This document shows, piece after piece, positions 16,774 through 24,096 of a DNA stretch of 57,886 nt. Position numbers and translations under genes: made by a program. The notes below the pieces were generated by a model that was given only the letters and a program-made list of their open reading frames with translations, was not told the DNA's origin and did not search any database. Source of the stretch: Chloroflexota bacterium. Its GTDB lineage: Bacteria; Chloroflexota; UBA6077; FW602-bin22; JAMCYS01. The DNA lies in assembly GCA_023473795.1 (NCBI GenBank), contig JAMCYS010000117.1:1-57886 (forward strand), in the 5' to 3' direction. Positions within the stretch are counted from its first letter, which is position 1, and every line of letters begins with the position of its first letter.

Positions 16774-16813
16774 GGTCTATGAGCACAACTCCGCGTACGA
16801 GGGAGGTTCGCCG

Positions 16814-17434
16814 ATGGGCGTCGAGTCTCTGGAGAAGTGGCTTCGCCGCGCCGCGGGCGCGGGCTTAGTGGTCTTCATCGGGGTGGTGATGCAGGGGCTG
16901 GCCCGTTCGGCGCGGCGCCCCAAGGGCCGCAGCAGCGGCCCGGCGGTGTGGACGCTGGGCACCCTACGCGCCAGCTACCTGCCAATGAGCGTGGTCGCCG
17001 TCGGCTTCCTCTACAAGATCTGGAAGCCGCTGCCGCTACGCTTGCCCGCGCCGCTGCGCCTGGCGCTGAGCTTAGTGGGGGCCTTGCTCTACTTCCCCGG
17101 TCTGGCCCTCTTCCTCTGGGGCCGGCGGACGATGGGCGAGATGTACGATCTCTCCAGCGGCCTAGGGGTGCAGCTCTACGCCGACCACAAGCTAGTGACG
17201 ACGGGGCCCTTCGCCCTCGTGCGCCATCCGCTCTACCTCGGCGGCATCGTCGCCGAGCTGGGGGCGCTGCTGATCTTCCGCAACTGGGCTATGCTGCTCA
17301 TCGCGCTCAACGCGCCGGCGCTTATGACGCGGGCGCGGCGCGAGGAAGTGGCGCTGGCCGACGAGTTCGGCGAGGAGTGGTCGGAGTACAAGCAGCGCAC
17401 ACCTATGCTCGTGCCGAGGGTGAGGGCCGGCTAG
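16814..17434 (+). CDS. Isoprenylcysteine carboxyl methyltransferase-like membrane protein
   Basis: 206 residues with about four to five membrane helices. The C-terminal half has the ICMT/PEMT-type signature: VTTGPFALVRHPLYLGGIVAELGALL, then TRARREEVALADEFGEEWSEYKQRTPML. In the family the RHPxY helix pair and the EE..L...FG..Y..Y stretch bind SAM, and substrates are lipids or isoprenoid thiols. The bacterial substrate here is unknown. ATG 16814 has GGGAGG at good distance. Confidence 0.8.
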   Translation: MGVESLEKWLRRAAGAGLVVFIGVVMQGLARSARRPKGRSSGPAVWTLGTLRASYLPMSVVAVGFLYKIWKPLPLRLPAPLRLALSLVGALLYFPGLALFLWGRRTMGEMYDLSSGLGVQLYADHKLVTTGPFALVRHPLYLGGIVAELGALLIFRNWAMLLIALNAPALMTRARREEVALADEFGEEWSEYKQRTPMLVPRVRAG

Positions 17435-17551
17435 AGCGTTTGGTGTGGGTTGACCCTGCGGTGCGGGAGTGGATAAGAAATGGGGCAGCTCTGGTCGTAG
17501 CGCGCGGGCCATGTCCCCCGACAGGGGGGCTTGTCCTCCGCGGTAGGACCT

Positions 17552-17619
17552 GAGCGGACTGAAGTCCGCACTACGAACGACGAGGAGCCCCTGTTTGTAG
17601 TGCGGACTTCAGTCCGCTC
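17552..17619. repeat. Long inverted repeat, AGTGCGGACTTCAGTCCGC family
   Basis: Two 23-base arms, GAGCGGACTGAAGTCCGCACTAC (17552-17574) and its exact reverse complement (17597-17619), flank a 22-base spacer. Each arm is itself partly palindromic (CGGACT-GA-AGTCCG). The same 23-base arm recurs once at 43805-43827. Just upstream, near 17518-17540, lies an inverted variant of the GGACAAGCCCCC hairpin found at 2126-2146. Confidence 0.75.
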
Positions 17620-17630
17620 GCCGCACTTCC

Positions 17631-18476
17631 TCAAGGCGCGCCCGTCTGCTCGGCAAGGCCTCGCTCCGCCGCCGCGGCGTAGACGCCCCACAGTTCCCGG
17701 GGCAGCAAAGCGCCCACCCGGCCCATCATCCTTTGCCGCGCCCAGTCGTCCAGGGTGAGGTCGCTCTCAGGCGGCGGCTCGCCCAGGTGGAAAGGGCGGC
17801 CGAAGCGGATGACGATGCGCCCGTCGGGTCCCTGGTACTGGCCCAAGGGCAGCACGGGGAAGCCGTGGTTGCTGAGGCGCTGTACGAAGGCCCCCGATCC
17901 GGGTCGGGCCTCCTGGAGGGCGATGGTGCCGGTGCCCTCGGGGAAGATGGCCACGGGCTGCGGCTCGGCGGCGGCACCGCGGCCGCGCCTGCCCAGGTAG
18001 CCCAGAATCTGGCGCAGGGCGCGCACCCGGCCGGCGACGTCGGCAGGGTCCGAGGGGGTGGGCACGCAGCCCCAGACGCGCAGGGCGCGAGGGAAGACGA
18101 CCGCGCTGAGCGGGTTGGGCAGCCAGCGGCCCCGGAACTCCAACCAACGCCAATCGGCCAGGCCGAGCCAGTGCAGCTCCTGCCCACCCGGCGCCCGCGC
18201 CTCGGCCACGGCCCGGGTGATGGCCAGGGCCACCATGCCCACCCAGAGGCCCGGCGCCTGGAAGTGGTTGACCACTAGTACGAAGGCCTGGCGCGCGGGG
18301 ATGTTCTCTCTGCCCTCGATCACAGGCGGGGGCTGGAAGGCGGGCAGGATGCGAGCGGCGTCCGCCGCCAGCGAGCGCCGGCGGCCGCGCAGCACCGCTC
18401 CCACCGCCATCGCCAGATTGCCCGGCCCCCAACCACGCAGGGTGCGCAGAATCGCCGGATCGCCGCAATTGCCCAT
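17631..18476 (-). CDS. PlsC-like 1-acylglycerol-3-phosphate acyltransferase homolog
   Basis: About 281 residues with the glycerophosphate acyltransferase domain: VLVVNHFQAPGLWVGM (motif I), FPRALRVWGCVP (motif II), VAIFPEGTGTI (motif III) and GFPVLPLGQYQGPDGRIVIRFG (motif IV). Motif I lacks the aspartate of the NHX4D charge relay (glycine instead), so classical acyltransferase activity is uncertain. No clear membrane segment. The ATG at 18476 has AGGAG at eight bases; an ATG two codons upstream is too close to it. The gene stands alone, divergent from the thioredoxin-like gene. Confidence 0.75.
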   Translation of the reverse strand: MGNCGDPAILRTLRGWGPGNLAMAVGAVLRGRRRSLAADAARILPAFQPPPVIEGRENIPARQAFVLVVNHFQAPGLWVGMVALAITRAVAEARAPGGQELHWLGLADWRWLEFRGRWLPNPLSAVVFPRALRVWGCVPTPSDPADVAGRVRALRQILGYLGRRGRGAAAEPQPVAIFPEGTGTIALQEARPGSGAFVQRLSNHGFPVLPLGQYQGPDGRIVIRFGRPFHLGEPPPESDLTLDDWARQRMMGRVGALLPRELWGVYAAAAERGLAEQTGAP

Positions 18477-18639
18477 CGGCATTCTCCTGCCGCCGTCTGC
18501 TCCGGATTATACGGGGTTGGCCGCGCGGTGAACAGTCGCGGGGCGGGTTGCCCGCGCGCGGCCGCCAGGCATATAATCTGCGCGGCCGGCCGCGGCGCCA
18601 GACAGCGGGCGCGCGCCCCGGCACAAGGAGGAGCAGCCA

Positions 18640-19236
18640 ATGGCAGTTACCCGGGAACGCTTCGCTTCCGGCCTCACCTTCGAGCAGTACAAACAGCAGA
18701 TGACCCGCAACCGCGAGCGGTTCGAGCAGAACGAGCGCGAGGTCCAGATCAAACCGCCGGACCTTGCCGCGTTCCAGGCGCTGCCCCAGCCGCTGGACGT
18801 GCTGGTGCTGGCCGAGGACTGGTGCGGCGACGTCATCGCCAACCTGCCGGTGCTGGGCCGGCTGGCGCAGGAAAGCGGCAAGCTGAACGTGCGGGTCTTC
18901 CTGCGCGATCAGAACCTCGACCTGATGGACCAGTACCTGAAGGAGGGGAAGTATCGCTCCATCCCAGCCTTCGTCTTCTTCGACCGGTACTTCAACGAAC
19001 TGGGCCGTTTCATCGAGCGCCCGGACGACATCAGCCGCCTGCGCGAGCGGAAGCGGCGCGAGCTGTACGGACAGCACCCGGAGTACGGCTCCCCCGAGAC
19101 GCCCATCGACCAGCTGCCGGAGGAGGCGCGGGCCGGTCTGATGCAGTGGATGGCGTCGCTGCGCGAGGAACTGAAGCCCTCCCAGGACCAGGCCGTCATT
19201 CGCGACCTGCGCGCCATCGTCGAACGCGCCAAGTAG
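18640..19236 (+). CDS. Thioredoxin-family protein with single active-site Cys
   Basis: 198 residues of the Thioredoxin_9-like family. The core strand and active site read LDVLVLAEDWCGDVIANLPVL; the usual W-C-G-D-C has valine at the second cysteine position, leaving only one cysteine. The cis-proline region is SIPAFVFFDRYFNELGRFIERP. An N-terminal helical part contains FEQYKQQMTRNRERFEQNE. It is cytoplasmic. AAGGAGGAG precedes the ATG. It lies eleven bases before a SelW-like gene and shares its direction, suggesting a small redox operon. A one-cysteine thioredoxin could work by a monothiol mechanism; this is inference. Confidence 0.85.
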   Translation: MAVTRERFASGLTFEQYKQQMTRNRERFEQNEREVQIKPPDLAAFQALPQPLDVLVLAEDWCGDVIANLPVLGRLAQESGKLNVRVFLRDQNLDLMDQYLKEGKYRSIPAFVFFDRYFNELGRFIERPDDISRLRERKRRELYGQHPEYGSPETPIDQLPEEARAGLMQWMASLREELKPSQDQAVIRDLRAIVERAK

Positions 19237-19246
19237 CGGGGCGACG

Positions 19247-19513
19247 ATGGCTAGGCGACCGGTCAAAGTCACCATCACCTACTGCGCGGAGTGCGGCTAC
19301 GAGCGCCAAACGCTGGCCCTGACCGAGGCGCTGTTGCTGGCCTGCGGCCACGAGCTGAGCGGGGTGGAGCTGATCCCCTGGGTTGAGGGCTCGTTCGAGG
19401 TCGTGGTGGGCGGTGAGCGGGTGCACTCCATGTACCGCGACGGCGGTTTCCCCGAGCCCGCCAACGTCGTCGCCGCTGTGCACAGGATTGCCGGCGGCGA
19501 GGGGCTACCCTAG
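19247..19513 (+). CDS. SelT/SelW/SelH-family (Rdx) thioredoxin-like protein
   Basis: 88 residues. The N terminus VKVTITYCAECGYERQTLAL contains the CxxC of the Rdx family; the second position, selenocysteine in several homologs, is TGC cysteine here. The C-terminal GSFEVVVGGERVHSMYRDGGFP is the conserved strand-turn and substrate loop. It is a presumed cytoplasmic thiol oxidoreductase. It ends in a one-base overlap with the GTG of the following permease gene. Confidence 0.85.
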   Translation: MARRPVKVTITYCAECGYERQTLALTEALLLACGHELSGVELIPWVEGSFEVVVGGERVHSMYRDGGFPEPANVVAAVHRIAGGEGLP

Positions 19514-20394
19514 TGGGCGAGGCCGCGGCGCTCGGCTGGGCCGCGCTCTTCAGCCTCAACTCGATCTTCATGCGCTGGGGCGGTATGAAGGTCGACGTGG
19601 TGTGGCTGAACGCTTTTCGCACCCTGGTCGCGGCCGTGCTGATGCTGGTCGTGTTGCTCGTCTTCAGCGGGCCCGCCGGCCTGCTGGGCCTACCTCAGCA
19701 AACCATCATCTGGCTGGCGGCTTCGACGATCATCACCGTGCCCATCGGCGATTCGCTGTTCTTCATGAGTTGCCAGCACATCGGCGTCGCGCGCGGTCTG
19801 CCCATCGCCAATGCCTATCCGCTCGTCTCCGTGGTGCTGGCCGTTGCCTTCTTAGGCGAGGCCGCCAGCTGGCGCCTGGCGCTGGGCACCGTCCTCATCC
19901 TGGGCGGGGCCTACCTGGTGGCACGACCGCGAGCGGGCGAAGCGAAGGCCAGCCTGGCCGCGGGCGCCCGGCGCACCGGCGTGCTCCTGGGGGTGGGGGC
20001 CTCCCTGGCCTGGGGTGTGGGCGTGATCGCCGACAAGATCGCCATGCAGGCGCAGTCGATCGATCTGGCGGGTGCCGCCTTCCTGCGCCTGGCCTGCGCC
20101 GCCGTGTTCCTGTTCGTTTTCGCGCGCCGGCAGCCGTTCCGCGGCGCCTGGCTCAACCTGGCGCCCGCCTTCTACGTGGGGCTGCTGGCGGCAGCGGGCA
20201 TTTGCGGCGTCGGCGCTCCCTTGGCCTGGCTGTTCGCGATCCAGAACGCGGGCGCGGCGCGGGCGGGCTTGCTGGCGGCGACCGGCCCGCTCTGGGGCCT
20301 GCTGCTCTCGGCCCTGCTGTTGCGCGAGCCGGTGACGCGTGCCACAGTCGCCGGGGCGGTTCTGACCGTGGCCGGCGTCTGGGCGATACTCTGA
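19513..20394 (+). CDS. EamA-family (DMT) permease
   Basis: 293 residues with about ten predicted membrane helices arranged as two EamA repeats. Recognisable parts: LFSLNSIFMRWGGMKVDVVW, IGDSLFFMSCQHIGVARGLP, NAYPLVSVVLAVAFLGEAAS (end of repeat 1) and LLAATGPLWGLLLSALLLRE (end of repeat 2). It is likely an exporter of a small metabolite; the substrate cannot be read from sequence. Translationally coupled to the SelW-like gene by the TAGTG overlap. Confidence 0.88.
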   Translation: MGEAAALGWAALFSLNSIFMRWGGMKVDVVWLNAFRTLVAAVLMLVVLLVFSGPAGLLGLPQQTIIWLAASTIITVPIGDSLFFMSCQHIGVARGLPIANAYPLVSVVLAVAFLGEAASWRLALGTVLILGGAYLVARPRAGEAKASLAAGARRTGVLLGVGASLAWGVGVIADKIAMQAQSIDLAGAAFLRLACAAVFLFVFARRQPFRGAWLNLAPAFYVGLLAAAGICGVGAPLAWLFAIQNAGAARAGLLAATGPLWGLLLSALLLREPVTRATVAGAVLTVAGVWAIL

Positions 20395-20746
20395 GGGCAC
20401 GGAGACTTCACCGCAGAGGGCACAGAGGACGCAGAGAACAGCACGGGGATCGAGAAGAGACTAACCACCGAGAACACCGAGACCAGACGAAAGCAGATGA
20501 AGGAGAATGGCGTCCCGCTCTCTGATCTCTAGGGCGAGCGAGGTCTCCTTTTTGTTCTCTCGGTGCTCTCAGTGTCCAAGTGGTTCATGCTTCTCCTAGT
20601 TCTCTGCTCAGCGCTCTCTCCGTTCCCAGCGGTGTCATCCGTCTCTCTATCCGGTCTCGGTGTCCTCGGTGACTCGGTGGTTTACCATATTCCGGTTGTC
20701 CGCACTGCGCCCGCGTGGTGGACAATGAAGCGCGAGGAGGATATCA
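20395..20746. repeat. Repeat region, CACCGCAGAGG / ACCACCGAG family
   Basis: No gene. After the permease stop come CACCGCAGAGGGCACAGAGG-type tandem motifs, then AACCACCGAGAACACCGAGACC (20463-20484), which is nearly the reverse complement of GGTCTCGGTGTCCTCGGTG (20653-20671) followed by ACTCGGTGGTT. The intervening part also has TCTCGGTGCTCTCAGTG. The whole block looks like an imperfect inverted-repeat element of about 300 bases. GAGGAGG near 20735 is the ribosome binding site of the next gene. Confidence 0.55.
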
Positions 20747-21934
20747 ATGCCAGGTTCCAGTTTCCAGCCTGCCGGCGAGCTGGCCGGCGTGCCTCAGATC
20801 GGCGTCGGCGTCATCGGCTATGGTTTCATGGGCCGCGCGCACTCCCTAGGCTACAAGCGCCAGATCGATGCCTACTGGCCGCCCAAGGTGCTGCCCCGGC
20901 TGCTGGCCATCTGCGGCCGCAACGGCGAGCGGGTGCGCGCCGCCGCCCAGCGCTGGGGCTACGAGGGCTACTACACTGACTGGCGGGAGCTGATCGCCGA
21001 CCCGGCGGTGCGGATCGTCGATAACTGCACCCAGCCCTTCCTGCACGCCGAGCCCTCTCTGGCCGCTCTGGCGGCGGGCAAGCACGTGCTCTGCGAGAAG
21101 CCGCTGGCGCCGACCCTGGCCGAGGCGCGGCAGATGCGCGACGCCGCGCGCCAGTCGGGGAAGGTCCATATGACCGGCCTCAACTACCGCTTCGTGCCGG
21201 CCATCCGCCTGGCCTACGAGATCGTCCAGAGCGGCGCCCTGGGCGAGCTGCAACTCTTCCGCGCCAGCTACCTGCAGGAGTTCCGGCGTGACCCGACGAT
21301 GCCGGCGCTGAGCGGTTCGCCCGAGGGTCGCGGCCGCGGGGTGGTCGGCAACCTGGGCGCCCATGCCATCGACCTGGCCTACCATCTGGTGGGCGACATC
21401 GCCCGCGTCTCCGGCGTCGTGGTCAACCACATCGCCAGGCGACCGGCGGCGGCCGGCGCCAGCGAGCTGATCCCCGAGAAGGAAGAGGACACCGCCCACG
21501 GTCTGCTGGAGTTCGCCAACGGCGTCACCGGCTTCGTGGAGGCGACGCAAGTCGCCACCGGCCGCAAGAACCAGCTGGTGCTGGAGATCAACGGCAGCCG
21601 GGGCAGCCTGCGCTTCGACCTGGAGCGGCTGAACGAGCTGCAGGTGTACCTGCTGGACGAACAGGACCCGCTCAAGATGGGCTTCCGCGACATCGTGGTC
21701 ACCGAGGGCGCGCATCCGTTGCTCAAGCACTGGTGGCCGCGCGGCCACGTGTTGGCCTGGGAGAACACCTTCGTGGGCGAGTTGAATCACCTGCTCACCT
21801 GCGTGGCGGAAGGCAGGCAGGCCGGGCCAGAGGGCGCCAGCTTCGAGGACGGCTACAAAGCAGCGCTGGTGGGGGAGGCGCTGCGCGTCTCCTCCCGCGA
21901 GGGGCACCGGGTGGACGTGCAGAGCCTGGAGTAG
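20747..21934 (+). CDS. Gfo/Idh/MocA-family oxidoreductase
   Basis: 395 residues. The N-terminal Rossmann domain (about 17-150) has GVGVIGYGFMGRAHSLGY, the NAD(P)-binding GxGxxG, and GKHVLCEKPLAPTLAEARQM, whose EKP lysine is a catalytic or cofactor residue of the family. The C-terminal domain includes GVVGNLGAHAIDLAYHLVGD with the conserved aspartate and histidine pair, then DTAHGLLEFANGVTGFVEAT. Family members oxidise sugars, inositols or related compounds; substrate unknown. Good ribosome binding site and a monocistronic look. Confidence 0.92.
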   Translation: MPGSSFQPAGELAGVPQIGVGVIGYGFMGRAHSLGYKRQIDAYWPPKVLPRLLAICGRNGERVRAAAQRWGYEGYYTDWRELIADPAVRIVDNCTQPFLHAEPSLAALAAGKHVLCEKPLAPTLAEARQMRDAARQSGKVHMTGLNYRFVPAIRLAYEIVQSGALGELQLFRASYLQEFRRDPTMPALSGSPEGRGRGVVGNLGAHAIDLAYHLVGDIARVSGVVVNHIARRPAAAGASELIPEKEEDTAHGLLEFANGVTGFVEATQVATGRKNQLVLEINGSRGSLRFDLERLNELQVYLLDEQDPLKMGFRDIVVTEGAHPLLKHWWPRGHVLAWENTFVGELNHLLTCVAEGRQAGPEGASFEDGYKAALVGEALRVSSREGHRVDVQSLE

Positions 21935-22004
21935 GGCGTCGCGCGCCCGAGTGGCACGAAATGTGAATCCAAGGCGGTCTACTATTCATTCGAGGTGGAC
22001 CGCT

Positions 22005-22097
22005 ATGGAGGAGTACCCCGCCGGCCGCTGCCTGCATTGCGACAGCGACCTGCGCGAGACGACAAACCAGGCGATCAGCTTGGCAACCGAGCCATGA
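22005..22097 (+). CDS. 30-residue CxxC micro-protein, coupled to next gene
   Basis: A short frame of 30 residues beginning MEEYPAGRCLHCDSDLRETT, with one CxxC motif as in half of a zinc ribbon. GAGGTGG ends six bases before the ATG, and the TGA stop overlaps the next ATG as ATGA. These translation signals argue that it is real or at least a translated leader for the following gene. No family is recognised. Confidence 0.5.
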   Translation: MEEYPAGRCLHCDSDLRETTNQAISLATEP

Positions 22098-22282
22098 CCT
22101 CCTGCCCGCTGGCGCTAGGCGACCGGGTGACGCACGAGGAGTGGGGCGAGGGAACGGTGGCGCGGGTCTCTGGCGACACCGTGACCGTGCTCTTCCGCGG
22201 CGTGGGCCACAAGACCCTGGCCCTGGCCATCGTCTGGCCCCACAAGCTGCGCCAGCTGGGCGACGAAGACGCGGCAGCGTAG
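22094..22282 (+). CDS. DUF3553-like / UvrD C-terminal-type small protein
   Basis: 62 residues. CPLALGDRVTHEEWGEGTV, then VSGDTVTVLFRGVGHKTLAL, closely resembles the Tudor-like domain at the C terminus of PcrA/UvrD helicases (DUF3553), which binds RNA polymerase or nucleic acid in that context. Here it stands alone without a helicase. ATG 22094 is coupled to the preceding micro-protein. A role in nucleic-acid or polymerase binding is inference from the domain. Confidence 0.75.
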   Translation: MTSCPLALGDRVTHEEWGEGTVARVSGDTVTVLFRGVGHKTLALAIVWPHKLRQLGDEDAAA

Positions 22283-22372
22283 GGGAGAACAGCCAGCCAC
22301 CCGCGCGGGCGATCGTAGTGGCGCTGGTGGGAAGGGCCAGGCTTGCCGCCCGGCCCCAAACTGGAGAAACGG

Positions 22373-23671
22373 CTACAGCTTGCGCTTGTCGACGACGCGC
22401 TGGGCTTTGCCCTGGCTGCGCTCGATGGCGCCGGGCTCCATCAACTTGACACGCACGCCGATGCCCAACGCCACCTCCAGGCGGTGCTCCACCAGCTCTC
22501 GCAGGGTGAACATCTTACGGGCGCCGTCGGAGAAGGTCCGCTCGGAGACCTCCAGCTGAACCTCGATGTCGTCCAGCGCGCCCGAGCGCTCCACCACGAT
22601 CTGGTAGTGGGGCTCGGCGCCCTCCACCGCCAGCAGAACCTCTTCGATCTGAGAAGGAAAGACGTTCACCCCGCGGATGATCAGCATGTCGTCGGTGCGG
22701 CCGAAGACCCGCGCCATGCGGGCCGTGGTGCGGCCGCAGGGGCAGGGTTCGAGAGTTACCTTGGAGATGTCGCGGGTGCGGTAGCGCACCACCGGGAAGG
22801 CTTCTTTGGTCAGGCTGGTAAAGACCAGCTCGCCCGGCTCACCCTCCGGCACCGGCTGGCCCGTGTCGGGGTCGAGCACCTCCACCAGAAAATGGTCCTC
22901 GTTGATGTGCAGGCCGCTGCGCTCCTGGCACTCGCCCGAGACGCCAGGACCGATGATCTCGCTCATGCCATAGTTGTCAGTGGCGAAGATGCCGAGCCGC
23001 GCCTCGATCTCACGGCGCATGTTCTCCGACCAGGGCTCGGCGCCGAAGAGCCCCCAGCGCAGGCGCAGCAGGGAGCGATCGATGCCCATCTCGCCCATCA
23101 CCTCGGCGATGCGCAGGGCGTAAGAAGGCGTGCAGATGAGCGCCGTGCTGCCGAAGTTGAGCATCGTCTCCACCTGGCGCTCGGTGTTGCCGCCGGACAC
23201 GGGCAGCACCGTGGCACCCACCCGCTCTAGGGCGTAGTGCAGGCCGAAGGCGCCGGTGAAGAAGCCGTAGCCGAAGGAGACCTGGGCCACGTCTTCGGCC
23301 GTGACGCCGGCCGCCGTGACCAGGCGAGCCATCACCTCGGCCCAGGTCTCCAGGTCCTGGCGCGTGTAGCCGACGACCGTTGGCTTGCCGGTGGTGCCGG
23401 AGGAGGCGTGCACGCGCACCACCTCCTTGAGCGGCACCGCGAAGAGGCCGTAGGGGAAGTGATCGCGCAGGTCGTTCTTGGTCAGCAGAGGCAGGCGCGC
23501 CAGCTCGGCCTGAGAGCACACGTCCCGCGGCTTGAGGCCCGCGGCGTCGAACCGTTCCCTGTAGAAGGGCATCGTCTCGTAGACGCGGGCCAGAGTCTCC
23601 CGCAGGCGTTCGTTTTGCAGGCGGCGCAGGTCGGCGCGCGGCCGGCACTCGTTCTCCCTGTCCCAGATCAT
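22373..23671 (-). CDS. paaK: Phenylacetate-CoA ligase family protein
   Basis: 432 residues of the adenylate-forming PaaK family, converting an aryl acetate such as phenylacetate to its CoA thioester with ATP. Seen: MPFYRERFDAAGLKP at the N terminus, phosphate loop VRVHASSGTTGKPTVVGYT, FGYGFFTGAFGLHYALERVG, DNYGMSEIIGPGVSGEC (A5-like), YRTRDISKVTLEPCPCGRTT and GVNVFPSQIEEVLL near the C-terminal domain. It is the last gene of a minus-strand operon after a LarA-like gene and an ACT-domain gene, ten bases behind the latter. In anaerobes and archaea such ligases often process arylacetates from amino-acid degradation. Confidence 0.92.
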   Translation of the reverse strand: MIWDRENECRPRADLRRLQNERLRETLARVYETMPFYRERFDAAGLKPRDVCSQAELARLPLLTKNDLRDHFPYGLFAVPLKEVVRVHASSGTTGKPTVVGYTRQDLETWAEVMARLVTAAGVTAEDVAQVSFGYGFFTGAFGLHYALERVGATVLPVSGGNTERQVETMLNFGSTALICTPSYALRIAEVMGEMGIDRSLLRLRWGLFGAEPWSENMRREIEARLGIFATDNYGMSEIIGPGVSGECQERSGLHINEDHFLVEVLDPDTGQPVPEGEPGELVFTSLTKEAFPVVRYRTRDISKVTLEPCPCGRTTARMARVFGRTDDMLIIRGVNVFPSQIEEVLLAVEGAEPHYQIVVERSGALDDIEVQLEVSERTFSDGARKMFTLRELVEHRLEVALGIGVRVKLMEPGAIERSQGKAQRVVDKRKL

Positions 23672-23681
23672 CCCCCGCCCC

Positions 23682-24095
23682 CTACTGCTCCAGGATCCTC
23701 GCCCCGCCGTCCCGCAGCACGGCCAGGGCCCGCAGCGAGTCCTCGAAGCGCAGGTAGACGACGGCCTTGCCCGCCTCCTCCGCCAGCGAAGCGTACATGT
23801 ACTCGATGTTGACGTCGCCGCGCGCCAGCAGCGCCAGCACCGCGGCCAGCGCCCCGGGCTTGTCCACCAGCTCGACGGCTACGACGTCGCTGACGTCGGC
23901 CAGGAAGCCGCCCTCTTTCAGTGCCTTGAGGGCCCGCGTGGTGTCGTCGACCACGAGGCGGAAGATGCCGAAATCGGGGGCGTCGGCCATCGAAATGGCA
24001 CGGATATTGACCCCCGCGTCGCGCAGCAGGGCCGTCACCCGCGCCAGCCGTCCCGGCCGGTTATCGATGAGGATGGAGATTTGTTTGGTGAGCAC
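23682..24095 (-). CDS. Tandem ACT-domain protein
   Basis: 137 residues made of two ACT domains (about 3-70 and 71-137): ISILIDNRPGRLARVTALL with NIRAISMADAP, and VAVELVDKPGALAAVLALL with NIEYMYASLAEEAGK. Paired-ACT proteins of this size usually sit next to PaaK genes and are thought to bind amino acids as sensors. The GTG start lies one base after the LarA-like stop, so the two are tightly coupled. Regulation of the adjacent ligase or operon is inference. Confidence 0.9.
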   Translation of the reverse strand: MLTKQISILIDNRPGRLARVTALLRDAGVNIRAISMADAPDFGIFRLVVDDTTRALKALKEGGFLADVSDVVAVELVDKPGALAAVLALLARGDVNIEYMYASLAEEAGKAVVYLRFEDSLRALAVLRDGGARILEQ

Positions 24096-24096
24096 T

